DNA from: Anagrus nilaparvatae
Taxonomy: Eukaryota; Arthropoda; Insecta; Hymenoptera; Mymaridae
Direction: 5' to 3'
DNA: 64,000 nucleotides
NCBI GenBank assembly: GCA_022575985.1
Contig: JAKSXM010000156.1
Coordinates: forward strand, 930,001-994,000
Positions within the stretch are counted from its first letter, which is position 1. The number at the start of each line of letters is the position of its first letter. Both the position numbers and the translations under genes were made by a program. Shown here in pieces: positions 11,085 through 24,000 of this stretch. The notes below the pieces were generated by a model. It ran no database searches. It was not told the DNA's origin and worked only from the letters and a program-made list of their open reading frames with translations.

Positions 11085-12300
11085 CACTAATAAAATGTTT
11101 TAAAAAAACTATTTTAAATATTACATTTATGAAAAAAAATTATTCAAACAAATTAAGAAATAATTAAATCAGCAAAATGTAATACTTTAGTAAAACAATA
11201 AAATTGAAAACAAAAAGAAAAATATATAAAAAGTTAAGTTTTATAAAAATTAAATAATTTTGTCTTACCCATATTATTATCCTTTAATAAATTGTCATTA
11301 AATGACAAGCATCTTAAAAAACTTTAATACAAATGCAGGATTTTAAATACTTTATAGCATTCTTATTTGTTATAAGCAAATTTATATTTTAATGTATATA
11401 ATATGTATATTTATGTATTTTCAAATATATAAAAATATATTTTATGTTTCAATAAAATCTAATTTAATTGTACGAATACAAAAAAAACATGATTGTAAAA
11501 AATTTATCAAAGTTTTAATTTTTAATTAAATTGTAAAAAATTAATCACAATTTCTATAGGTTATATTAAATATAAACCATAAAAAGGCACTATAATATAT
11601 TATAGATATAATAATCACTTATTGTAAAATTGTTGTTTTATTCAATTTATTTTAATAATGGCAGTGTTTTACTGTATAAAAATATATAAAAAACATTAAT
11701 TAATATCTATTTACAAATAGTAAATCATTAAAAAATTTAGTAAAAAAGTTTAGCTTGGTGCACTTGCAATAGTTACAAGAGCAAGGATAACAAAAATGAC
11801 GCCTCGGAAACAAAACTTTAGGGTAAGGACACAATTACTACGTTGCAGTTGGTTGCAGAATTTTTCAGAAAAACAAGATTGGTAACATGATTGGTAATAT
11901 ATGATTTTTTTTATTGCTATCCTTCTTTCTCCAATAGCGTTTGTAAATTGTTTCTTGTATGTGTTTCATGCTTGAAGTATATACCTATGATTCTCCATAT
12001 TGCTGTTTTTAACGATAATTTTTTTTTTTAATTTTCTACAATGAAACATAAGCAATGCACTTAAAAGCAGTTATTGCCTCTAACGAAGAACCCGGCATTT
12101 TCCCTTTTTTTATGCATCTGAAATGTCGGCTTCTTCATCAGTTAAGTATATATATAGGGTAGAATCACCAGTGAATGACTGGCCTCCAGTAATCTCAGGT
12201 TACAGGAAAAAGAAGTGGACTTTGCGACCATAGAATTTATTTTTGTTCATTATATCTGCTACAGTCTAACCCTAAATGAGGTCCTCCCTACACACATATA
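11085..12300. other. 5' flank of the CUPID gene and intergenic sequence
   Basis: Contains a probable short 5' exon of the minus-strand gene ending at 11269 (ATGG followed by donor GTAAGAC). Beyond about 11300 there is AT-rich sequence with no gene. An imperfect 16-bp stem (GAAGAACCCGGCATTT with AAATGTCGGCTTCTTC, 12085-12136) has a 20-base loop. The segment 12150-12300 is less AT-rich and unexplained. Confidence 0.4.
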
Positions 12301-13862
12301 GTTGTTTTTGACTGCTTAACATTAATTCCCCTTTTTTCTCTAGTGCAAACATGTTTGGGTAACTCCATGGATAAATAGCACAAAATGATATGCGAGGTCT
12401 CAAAAATAGGAAATTTGGTTTTTTTTCGATAAAACAACTTAAAAATAGATGATTCCCCGAATTTGAAGGTTTTCTATAAATTTTGAAGGGTGCTATGCTG
12501 ATTTAAAGTTTTTTGGTCAAATTTCTCTCCTCAGCCACAATTTTTAAAAGTCCCGTAAAAAAGCTCCGGAAAACGTTAATAAAAGAAAAAAAAGTTGGTT
12601 TTCGATGTAAAATTTGATGAGAAATTCGAATTTTCAGTCAGATTTTTCCTACTCTATGTCAATTCGCGGGAAAATTTAAATTTAGAATTGGCAACTTTAA
12701 GTGAAAATAGCCAAAAGGTTTCCCAATAAAAAAAATTTTGTTTTCTCAAAATTTTCCGAAATTGTATATATTTTACTGAAAAAAATTTCCATAAATTTCC
12801 ATCTGACCAAAATTTTGAATTCTGCGGGAAATTTACAAGGGTATAGTAATTTTGTTACCCTTTGAATGATATATTTCAATTTGACAATTTAATTAAAATA
12901 GATTATTAAAATATAGAAAAAATGAAAATTTATAAAATAGGATTTTCTTGATTTTTTTACATTTTTTGCCTGAAAATTCTGTAAAATCTAAAAATAAAAA
13001 TACTTCTTTTGGGAAAACAAAAGTTATGTCTATTATTAATAAAAATCAAGTTTTATTTTAAGTTTAGATTTTTTTTTCTATCAAAATGTCTATAAACAGT
13101 AAGAAATGTACCCAAAAATCAATAAAATCCCATTTTACAAATTTTCATTTTTTCTATTTTTTAATAATCTATTTTAATTAAATTGTCAAATTCAGATGCA
13201 TCATTCAAACGATACCAAAATCACTAAATCCTTGTAATATTTCCCGCAGAATTTTTTATGAAAATTTTTGGTCAGATTTTCATTTGGTCACGTGACTTAG
13301 CGGGAAACCAGCAAAATAAGTAACACGTCAAAATTGAAAAAAACGAAAATCGGTATTACTCGCTTAAAACAAAAATTACTCTCGGGAAATTTTTTTCAGG
13401 AAAATATATGCAATTTTTGAAAATTTTGAGAGAAAAATTTTTCTTTTTAGCGGGAAACTTTTGAGTTATTTTCACTTAAAGATTAACACAAATTTGAATT
13501 TTCCCGCGAATTGACATAGAGTAGGAAAAATCTGACTGAAAATTCGAATTTCTCATCAAATTTTACATCGAAAACCTACTTTTTTTCTTTTTTTAACGTT
13601 TTCTGGTGCTTTTTTACGGGACTTTCAAAAATGGTGGCTTAGGAGAGAAATTTGATAAAAAAACTTTAAATCAGCATAGCACCCTTCAAAATTTATAGAA
13701 AACCTTCAAATTCGGGGAATCATCTATTTTTAAGTTTTTTTATCGAAAAAAACCAAATTTCCTATTTTTGAGACCTCGCATATCATTTTGTGTTATTTAT
13801 CCATGGAATTACCCAAAAACTAGAGCAAAAAGGGGAATTAATGTTAAGCAGTCAAAAACAAC
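12301..13862. mobile_element. 1.56-kb foldback element (near-palindrome)
   Basis: The left end GTTGTTTTTGACTGCTTAAC is complemented by the right end GTTAAGCAGTCAAAAACAAC. The arms run roughly 12301-12990 and 13100-13862 around a spacer of about 100 bases. The right arm holds about 100 bases without counterpart near 13290-13390 (includes GTCACGTGAC). There is no ORF of note and no obvious target duplication. Arm divergence is modest (scattered substitutions), so the insertion is not ancient. The 300 bases that follow (13863-14163, beginning TTTTGGGTCGCTGAATCCG) look like further repeat sequence but have no partner in this window. Confidence 0.8.
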
Positions 13863-14167
13863 TTTTGGGTCGCTGAATCCGAATCCGGGGACCAAAAGAG
13901 CTAGAAAATAGGTGAACACCCTTTAAATCAGCAAAAATTACCCATTTTTAGGCCTAAAAACCCCGTGGTTTTTTTTGCCAAATTTCGAAAGTTTCAATAT
14001 ACTTTTCAGAACATTACTTGAATGATGCTTTTTTTACTTACTTTTTATCTGAAATATTCTTATATTGAACCAGAATTGGTAAATCTATTAGGTAAATAGT
14101 TTCTGATTGAACCCAAACTATTTTTTTCGTTATCATTTTAGGATAAGTGAAGGACAAAAATGTTTAA

Positions 14168-15290
14168 CCCATTAGTGCCCAAGCGGAAGTAAACGGACAC
14201 TCAATGAAAATAATAAGAAAATCAGTCGATAGAAGGCTAAAAATCATTCCCTATAGGTAAAATGTCATGCTTTTTCCAAATCTGCCGTTAGTTTTGACCT
14301 ACCACCCCTCTATATACCCGAAAAATAAGGGTGAAAAGGGGTGAAATGAGAATTTCGAGAAAACGACGGACAAAAGACTTTTAATGTCACAAAATAATAA
14401 TAAAAAGTTCATGAAATAGCTTTTTCAGATCCAAAATTTATATTTTGCATATAAAACTTTGACTAAATATCTTATTTCACCCTTATCTGGTCAATAGGGG
14501 TGGTTTTTTCAAAAACTTTAAAAATACTTTTTTTTTGGTTTTTAATGGAATTCCTTTAGTAAAATTTTCTGCTGAATCCAAATCCAATCTTCGTTTTGAC
14601 ATACAACCCCTCCTTGTACTTAAAAATAGGCGTGAAATGGGTAAAATGGGTAAAATAAAATTAAGTCGACTTAAAAATGGTCCATTTTACCCCCATTACC
14701 CCTATATTGAATGCATGAAGAATTTAATCTTAGAAGTGACAGTCGGTACCAATTCAGTAGAAAAAATAAAGTTTATAAACATTTTAGTAGTTTTTAAAAA
14801 AATTCGGTCCATTTTACCCATTTCACCCCTATTTTTAAGTACAAGGAGGGGTTGTATGTCAAAACGAAGATTGGATTTGGATTCAGCAGAAAATTTTACT
14901 AAAGGAATTCCATTAAAAACCAAAAGAAAAGTATTTTTAAAGTTTTTGAAAAAACCACCCCTATTGACCAGATAAGGGTGAAATAAGATATTTAGTCAAA
15001 GTTTTATATGCAAAATATAAATTTTGGATCTGAAAAAGCTATTTCATGAACTTTTTATTATTATTTTGTGACATTAAAAGTCTTTTGTCCGTCGTTTTCT
15101 CGAAATTCTCATTTCACCCCTTTTCACCCTTATTTTTCGGGTATATAGAGGGGTGGTAGGTCAAAACTAACGGCAGATTTAAAAAAAGCATGACATTTTA
15201 CCTATAGAGAACGATTTTTAGCCTTCTATCGATTGATTTTCTTATTATTTTCATTGAGTGTCCGTTTACTTCCGCTTGGGCACTAATGGG
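14168..15290. mobile_element. 1.12-kb TTAA-flanked foldback element (piggyBac-type MITE)
   Basis: Termini CCCATTAGTGCCCAAGCGGA and its exact complement at the right end, flanked on both sides by TTAA (14164-14167 and 15291-15294). Arms of about 490 bases are nearly identical. The spacer (about 14656-14806) is unpaired. A TTAA duplication plus a CCC terminus is the signature of piggyBac-like elements. Kolobok also duplicates TTAA. Open frames across the arms mirror each other on the two strands and are by-products of the symmetry, not genes. Confidence 0.85.
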
Positions 15291-15294
15291 TTAA

Positions 15295-17879
15295 AAAAAA
15301 AACAGTTAATCATTAGAAACTAAAATGAATAAAAATAAGCTCTATTAAATTTGCTACATATTTTATGATTTTATTTATATATAACGTTTGTAAAATGTTT
15401 CTTCGTCCACTTTATAAAACTTTTCAGTGCTTTGAATTGCAATGTTTATGCATTCATAAAAAATCAAAGAATTCAAAAAAAGTTTTATTTTTTAATTTTA
15501 TGTTGTCTCATATATAGACACTGCAGTACCTATGCAAAAATGTGACAACATGACAATTTTTAAGATCCTATAAACCGTTTCGAAATGCGTTTATCGTAAA
15601 CCAGTTTGAGTAATTACTTTGTAAATTAATAAGTATCACTAAAGTAATATCACGTGATCCAATCAAATTTTTGCTACTCATGACAAAATCCAGTTTATAT
15701 TTGAACAAACAAGTTTCACAAATGCGTCCTATTTTTTGAGAAATTTTGTATATATTTCATTTTTCTTTGGATAAAATAAAAACTAATGAAAATTCATAAA
15801 ATTAAGAAAATTTATCAAATAAAAAAAAGTTTACAAAATTTTAATTTTTTTTATTTTTTATTATGATATTTTTACCCACAATATCTATTTGTTAAACAAG
15901 GGAAAAAAATAGTATTTGGCTGTCAGCAGACAGGCAGACAGCATTGAAAGTAAAATTCCCTACATTTTTTCCCGTGTTCAACACATATATATAGTTTTTC
16001 ATTAAAAGCGAAAAAAAGATCGCCCGAAAGTAAGAAAGTAGATCTTTTTTGCAGCGTGTAATGAAAAATTATTAATTCTAGATATAAAGTCATAACGTTG
16101 GTAGAATGAGTTAACAATTTGAATAATTTTTGACACACATCTTTTAACCAGATGAAATATGGAATCTCACCAAATTTTAGCCTTCTGGGTAAAATAACGT
16201 TTTTAGCTGTTTTTTACTTTTTTTTTTCGTTGTTTGGTCATTTCTTTTTCAAACCTATACTAAGAAATAGAAAAAAAAATTTGAATTTTATCTATTTGAT
16301 TTTTATCAGATGAAAGGATAAGCCTAGAAAGAGTTCATTATCTAGTAAAATAAATCATTTAAGGCCAATAAGAATACAAAAAAAGTGACAGTTTTTGAGA
16401 AATTCCTATATTAGAAAAAAAATTCTTATTTTACACTATACGTTTTTCCAATTTCTCTTGTGGATTTTTTCCAAATTACGACAGATTTGAATCTAGCTGA
16501 AAGTTTTCATTGTAGAAAATTTTAAATTGAAAAGTTATATAGTTCATCGTAGATTTCAATTGCAAATTGGAACATTAAAAAAATATATGGATTGAGGACC
16601 TTAAAAATTGGCATGGTTTCAAAATTTGACGTATTGATCCTAGTCAAATCCCATATAGAAATTCTACCATTATTTGATATTTTTATTACTTTTTAAATTT
16701 TTTATAGACCGAAAGGCATGTCGATATGATGCATCAAATTAGTAAAACGAACGATTTTAAACCACATTAATTTGAACAACTGAGAAAGACTAGTTAACTA
16801 TATAAATTTTTTTTTTTTAAATTCATTCTATAATATAGAATATAGATCATAATCTATAGATTATGATCATAATTCTTGATATATTCAGGATTATAAAATT
16901 GGGATATAATTTTAGGATGGACTAAGATATAGCCGAGACTAGTATGACAAAAAAACACTTTTTTTGCTCCGTCAAAAAAAATGCATTTTCTCCCAAGCAA
17001 TGAGAAATACCCTGCCAACTAGCTGGCACTGAGGTTCCTCAAACAATGGGCTGTAATCTTAATTTACAAAAAATATTATTGATTACAACCATGCAATTAT
17101 ACATACATTTTTTGTTTTTAGTAGCTGGTAAAGTAGATTATTAAGATCATTTTGTTATTAAAGTGAAAATTCTAGCGTCCATGGATTGGTCGCGCCGGCG
17201 TTAATGGATTTTAAATCATTTTTGCATAATTAAAAAGAGAGAAATATAAAAAAAGCTAATTTTATTTTTTTTTATAAAAGAAATGGTTGGTAACGATGCG
17301 AAAATTACAAATATTCGCTCAATTATTATAAAAAGATAGGAGTTTTTACCAGAATTTATAATAATTTCTTATAATTTATTTTCTCAGTGTACTTCTTGCA
17401 TTTGACCAATCTTCCGCAACAATGATAATAATAATAATAATAATAATATTTTCTAATAAAAAAAATAACCACATTAATTGCTTCAAGATTTTAACATTAT
17501 TTATATTATTTCTATTAATCACAAAATAATAAATTATTTAATTCTATAAATTGTTTGATTCTTTAAAAAATGCCAATATAACTTTTAAATCTTAATTTTA
17601 AAATGCAAACATAACCATTTAATATTTTTAGGCTGTTTATTATTGTTTATAATTTCATTAAGCTGCATACATAAATAAACATAGCAACGAGCAAAATAAT
17701 CCAAGGAAGTCAAAAAGAGGCAAGATTTCCATCACTCTTTCTTGTGTGTTATAATTTATATCAAAATAAAAAAAAAAATTGTGATCGGATACAAAAAATT
17801 ACTATAAACTAAATTTCTAAAACTTGTACTCTCATTAAAATAAATTAGATATGTCAAATACGAAAAATAAATTTGATGT
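15295..17879. other. Intergenic, AT-rich, no gene seen
   Basis: No exon-like sequence recognised. It contains a perfect 24-bp palindrome at 16845-16868 (GATCATAATC-TATA-GATTATGATC), an (AAT)n run near 17423-17448, and a short GC-richer patch at 17170-17210. Part of it (16970-17060, with GAGGTTCCTC) resembles the flank of the hairpin repeat near 19120. Confidence 0.45.
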
Positions 17880-18975
17880 TTTATGTATTTTTTTGTAACG
17901 AAGATTTTGGAGAAAAAAATTTTCAAAAAATTAATTATCAGATTCAAGATATCGAGTAAAAACCATACTTTCAAGTATAAGTACTTTCATGGAAATAAAT
18001 GAGGTATTGCATCCAAATTAAAAAAAAAAAAGTATTTTGAGATTTTTTTAATAAACAAATTTTTGGAAAAAAAGTTAGGTATTCATTCGATAATTGTTTT
18101 GAAATATCACTGGTTACAATATTTTAAAATATTAGTACTTTCATAGAATTAAAAGAGGTATTACATTATAAAAAAATTAAGAATCAGCTCAAAAAAATTA
18201 CTATGAATGATATCTCTAAAACTAGTACTTCCACAGAAATAAATTAAGTACTGCGTCCATAAAGAAAAAAAAATTGGTATTTTTTGTATTTTTTGGTGAA
18301 AAAAATTTTGAGAAAAAAATTTTCAATAGATAAATTATAAGATTCGAGATATCGAGTAAAAACGATACTTCTAGATATCAGTACTTTCATGGAAAAAAAT
18401 GAGGTACTACGTCCAAAAAGAAAAAAAATTATGGTATTTTTTTAATTATTTTATGTAAAAAATTTAAAAAAAAAAAAAATTCGAAAAATTATGTATCAGA
18501 TGGAGAAATCCTTCACAAACGATAATTCTAGATATTCGTACTTTCATAGGAAAAAATTAAGTATTACGTCCTAAAATAAAAAAAATTTTGGCGTTTTTTG
18601 TATTTTTTGGTGACAAAAATTTTGAGAAAAAAATTTAAAAAAAATTAAGTATTAGGTCCAAAAAATTACAATAAACGATATTTCTAAGACTAGTACTTCC
18701 ATGGAAATAAATTAGGTACTACATCCAAAAAGAAAAAAAAAAATGGTATTTTTTGTATTTTTTTGTGAAAAAAATTTTAGGAAAAAAATTTTCAGAAAAT
18801 TAAGTATCCGATTCGAGATATCATGTGAAAACCATACTTTCAAGTATAAGTACTTTCATGGAAATAAATGAGGTATTACATCCAAATTAAAAAAAAAAAA
18901 AAGTACCTCGAGCTTTTTTGGTGAAAAAATTTTTGAAAAAAAAATTAGGTCTTAATTCCATAATGTTTGTGAAAT
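17880..18975 (+). repeat. Diverged tandem array, ~155-bp period
   Basis: The phrase GTACTTTCATGGAAATAAAT (with variants) recurs near 17980, 18133, 18220, 18380, 18535, 18690 and 18848. Spacings are 153, 87, 160, 155, 155 and 158, so the basic unit is about 155 bases with one shortened unit. Each unit also carries GAGAAAAAAATTTTC and a CGAGATATC-like word. Another diverged single unit lies at 61855-61975. There is no coding potential. Confidence 0.75.
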
Positions 18976-18997
18976 ATCAGCGATTACATACATACGT

Positions 18998-19024
18998 ACA
19001 CACACACACACACACACACACATA
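18998..19024 (+). repeat. (CA)n microsatellite
   Basis: About twelve CA dinucleotides at the right-hand end of the 155-bp tandem array. Confidence 0.85.
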
Positions 19025-19149
19025 CAGACTTTTTTTAAAAACCGATTTTTTAGCTTCCTGGGGTCCCAAAACGTGCTTATATGCCAAAAAATCAGAAAAC
19101 AAAATTTGACCTAACACAATGGTTCCTCTATGAGGAACCAAAAAATCAC

Positions 19150-19290
19150 ATTTTATCCATAGGAGCAAAAAAAGGATGCTTCAGATCGCAGCTTACAATC
19201 CTTGGTTTCACTTCACTCTTCAGATGGTAATTAACGTGCGATTTGGGCAATTATTTTTTTTTTTTGCTATACCTTAGTTAAAAATGCACT
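19150..19290. repeat. Hairpin repeat family, copy B
   Basis: Same fold as the copies near 1.5 kb and 58.6 kb: GAGCAAAAAAAGG, CAGATCGCAG, then GGTAATTAACGTGCGAT and a poly-T/TTTGCTA end. It is in the orientation of the 58.6-kb copy but more diverged in the core (CTTCACTCTTCAGATGG). Just upstream is a perfect 8-bp stem, GGTTCCTC-TAT-GAGGAACC (19121-19139). Confidence 0.65.
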
Positions 19291-21010
19291 GTTAGAAGTA
19301 ACTTTCTTTATATTAACAACAAAATTAGCAAATTTTCGAAAAAATTTGTAAATATTCGAAAAAATCGTAAATTTACTCAATTTCTCACTAAATTTAGTAT
19401 ATTAACAGAAAATTCGAGTATTCTCGATTTTTTTTAATGAAATCGCAAGAAAAATTGATGATTTATAATTTTTTTCGAAATTTAAAATAATAGTTGTAAA
19501 TTCACGAAAAATAGTTGTGAATTTACAATTTTTTTTCGTAAATTCACAAAAAAAAATCGAGGATTCTCAAATTTTTCATTAATATATATACTGAATTTAG
19601 TAAATTTAGTAGATTTTTATTTACAAATTTTTTTGAATATTTACTAATTTTTTGATAACATTCTATTTTGTTTGTTATAATCTGAGGAAGTTATGTTTAC
19701 AGTGTATACTATTCTAACAGTTTTCTCTTATTAAAAAAATTTCCACGTTGGAAAACCGGCGAAAATTTCAAGTATTTCTGGTTTGCCAAAAATTTGTTCT
19801 ATAATTTATAAAAATTTTTTAAAATAACTTCAGCCGGGAAAAAAATGAGTGAAATTCCCCCACGTTGGATCCCAAAACAATGTCACACACATGAACGATT
19901 TTCTTATATGTGTGCATGCATGAACACATGAGACATCTGATGGGAACCTGTTCTGAAAAATTTGAATAACATCAGTGTTATGTGCAGGCTGAGTGTTATG
20001 ATTATTTTTTTAACGGTCAGATCGGAGTCGATTAGAAATTCAAGAAATAACTGATGATGATTTTTATATTATTCGTGATTAAAATTTTCTAACGCTATAT
20101 TTTATTATAAAATTTGTCTGAAATTAAAATAATACTATATATACCTAATACTGCGAGTAATAAATCAAATTCAAAAAGTATTTTATAAAAAAAAAATAGT
20201 TGCAATTTTTAAAACACGTGTTTAGAATTTCGGAGTCTAGTATATTTTAAGGTAGGATTAGATTGTTAAAGCTGCATTTTATTCTATTTATGTTCACAAA
20301 TTAAGATAATTAAGTACTTAATTGTATTTGCAAAATTTTTGCATACATATATATTTAAATTTATATAAGATGGCAGTGTGCAATGTAAACAGTTAATGTA
20401 ACTGAAAAATTACACTCGCGCCGACGTATAAATTATTGGAGTTTGGAATAAGGTAGTGTATGTTTTTTTGCAACTACATACAATAATAATATGTGCATAT
20501 ACAATAATAATAATAATAATTACACATTATTTTTATGCTATTTTAATATAAAGAATGATTTTAATGGTGTAGTATTAATTAATAAGAGATTGCGTATTAA
20601 ATAAGAAAAGAATGAAAATATCGAGGAATTCAAATAAAGAAATTTAAAAAACACGTGATAAATAATTTGATTATTTGATTTTCTTTGAGTACAATGAAAA
20701 TTTTAGTAAGAAATTATTATATTGAATGTATAATACAAGCTTTTTATTGACAATATTTTGTTATGCATAGCTAGATAAAAGTATCTGATTTCTTGTACAG
20801 AAATCTAAACTATCTGCTTGTTATTACATTTTATTTTTTACAACAAACATGTATATGTGTATGAATTTTTTTTTAAGAGTGATGCTTTATGCTTTATTAA
20901 TATTTTTAAAATGAATTTTCAGATATAAAAAGGATTTTCAACAAATAAGTATAATTTTTTTTTTTTAATAAAAATTTGCTATATAATTTTATTATATATA
21001 AACAATAAAA
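19291..21010. other. Intergenic region upstream of Cdc14
   Basis: No gene. An imperfect inverted repeat of AT-rich words (AAAATTAGCAAAT ... ATTTACTAATTTT) spans about 19320-19660. The word CACGTTGGA occurs twice (about 19743 and 19861). The only GC-richer patch near the Cdc14 start is at 20415-20430 (CACTCGCGCCGACG), a possible promoter or leader segment. Confidence 0.4.
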
Positions 21011-24000
21011 ATGGATGAAACTGATAAATTTTTATATAGTCCAACCGAAATAATTAAAGGTAAAATATTTGTAAATTTTTATTTTTTGATTTAAATATTA
21101 TAAAATAATATAATGTTTTTTTCACAGATCGTTTTTATTTTGCTACTTGGAAAAAATCTTTTGGAAAAACAAAAAAATCACTTTATTATCATTATTTTAG
21201 TATAGATAATGAATTAGTATACGAAAATTTTTATGCTGACTTTGGTCCATTAAATTTAGCAATGGTTTATAGATATTGTGAAATGGTTCAAAATAAATTA
21301 AATGATTCTTATTTTAAAGATAAAAAAATTGTGCATTACACTTCATCAGATCCGCAAAAGCGAGTTAATGCAGCTTTTTTGGTTGCTTGTTATGCAGTAA
21401 TTATTTTCATACAATTAAAATTATAAATCTACATCAATTGCATGTGAGTTTTTTTCCAGATTATATATTTAAAGAAAACAGCTGAAGAAATTTATGCCAC
21501 ATTGACGAGTTGTCCAGACTGCCCAAATTTTGAAATGTTTAGAGATGCTTCTATGGGAAAAGCTGTTTATCAGATATCTTTAAAAGATTGTATTCATGCA
21601 ATGTATAAGTGTCATCAATTAGGATTTTTTGATTTTCGTGATTTTAATGTGGATGAATACGAATACTTTGAGCGGGTAGAGAATGGTGACTTAAATTGGA
21701 TACTTCCAGAAAAATTTATAGCTTTTTGTGGTCCACATTCTTCCAATCAAGTAGAAGATGGTAAAATGAATTAATGTAGAAAAAGATTTCTTGCAATCAT
21801 AATCTAATAACATTTTTTTAAGGTTACTTATTACATGCTCCTGAGGCATATTTCAAGTATTTTAAAAATCATAATGTCACAACCATTATTAGGCTTAATA
21901 AAAAAAGATATGATGCTGCAAACTTTGTTGATGCTGGCTTTGACCATAAAGATTTATTTTTTGTTGATGGATCACCTCCTACAATGAACATTGTCAAACA
22001 GTTTTTGAAGATAGCAGAAAAGGCTGATGGAGCAGTTGCAATACATTGTAAAGCTGGTCTTGGTAGAACAGGTACATTAATTGCTTGTTACATGATGAAA
22101 CATTACCATTTATCAGCTTTAGAAACCATTGCTTGGATAAGAATATGTAGACCTGGGTCTGTCATTGGATATCAGCAGCAATGGCTTATAGAGTAAGTCA
22201 TTATATTTATTTAAATTTTTAAAATGATCTAATGAGTTATATTAAAATTATTTTTAAATATTTTATAGAAAAGAAAAATTTTTGCATTCATTATTGAAAG
22301 AACCTTTATGTTCTGAAAATGGAAATCCAATACATACTCATGGAATATATTCTAAAAGTTTACGTCGTAATTCAGTATCACCAAAAACTTTTCTTGTATT
22401 ACAAGATAATGTAACTGGTATTTCGCAAAGAGTAGATGAAATAAAATTAGAAGATAATATAATAACAAATTTAAAAACACCAGTTAAATCGTTAAATTTA
22501 ACTCAAGGTGATAAATTAAATCAAATAAAAGCAAGAAGAACTATTACTCCTAATGCCAATGCCAATGTTAAATCAACAGATTTGCCATTAGTTAATCAGT
22601 AAATATTATTAATTAGTATGAATATTACTCTCTACCATAATAGAAATATTAATTTTTATTTTTTTTTAGACCATATTTAGGATCACTAATACAAAGACAA
22701 AATAATCAAAAAACTAATATTTTAAGTATCAAAAATAAAGATACACCAAAACGAGTTGGTACTCGATCTATCGCAAATGCAGTTATGAAAAGGTATTGTA
22801 CATTTAATCATAGATACAGAAAGAAAATTTGTGTATTTATGTTTTTAATGTTCTTTTTTAAGTAACGTTTTCATGAGTATTTTTTATGCATACGAATGAC
22901 GTTACTTTTTAATAAATTTCTATTTTATTACACATCCTTTTAATCATTATTTAGAAAAAGTCCAGTAGATAATGAACAATCCGTTCAAAGAGTGAAAACA
23001 AAGTTGACAACTAAAATAATTGAGAAGGATGGTAAAATTTTAAATGACATAAATTCTTCGGTGTCTAAACCAGTTACAAGAAGTAGTCTTCGGAATTCCC
23101 GTTTGCAACAGACGTCTTCCATCACAATGAAAGACAGTAATAAAGAAACACCACAGTCACAAATGGTTACAAATTTGGCTGTAAGATCCTCTGAACGGCA
23201 TACAGGAAAAGGGAAGTAAGTATGAAATAAAAATATTAAAATTTTACGCTTTTAAAAATATTTTTTGAAATTCTGTTAACTACATAAAGTCTTTAGCCCT
23301 TTCTACATCAGATTAAAAGTCGATATTAAATATAATCTATCTATAGTGTAGTTTGGGATTTTTTACCTTTTAATCGTGAATAACTACCAAATACTTATAC
23401 TAATAAAGATAGACTAGATTTAATATCGTCTTTTAATCTGATGTAGGAAAAGCGTTTGTCTTTTATAAATATTTAACAGAAGATTTCCATTCTTAAAACC
23501 TTTTTTTTATGTCATTTTTTTAAATTTTACTTAAAAAATAGGTAATAAATATTCAAGAAATAATTTTATACTTATGATAAACTTAATTCTTATAGCGCCT
23601 GAACTATAGTTCCGAAACGCGTAGTGTTTAAATAAACAAAACAAAATCACACGATGGATTAAAATGTTAATTTATTTTTTATGTATAATCTATATGAAGG
23701 GTACCCTTTTAAATAAATAATTTTAAAAAAATTCTAAAATACCTATGACTTTATTTTTCAAATTTCGCCATTTTCACACAAACCAAATGACATTGGGATA
23801 TCCGACATTGGTTACGTAAATTAGCGGAAATTTTAAAATTTATAAAAATATTTTTAGCAAAAATTTAAGTTATCCCTAATTAATTAAGTGATCTAGAATC
23901 ATAGGAAATCAATATAAACCCCTTTTTAATAATTCAAAAGTTGGTGTAAAAATTCGAAACTTAAATAGTGAATCTTTAAATAAAAAAATTTTCACAATGT

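Noticed and set aside
14535..14975. 146-codon open frame on + and a 73-codon mirror on -
   Set aside because: Both lie in the arms of the TTAA-flanked palindrome and encode the same mirrored peptide, so they reflect symmetry rather than a gene.
18918..19168. Two overlapping 63-codon frames on opposite strands
   Set aside because: They are generated by the CA repeat and the flank of the hairpin element.
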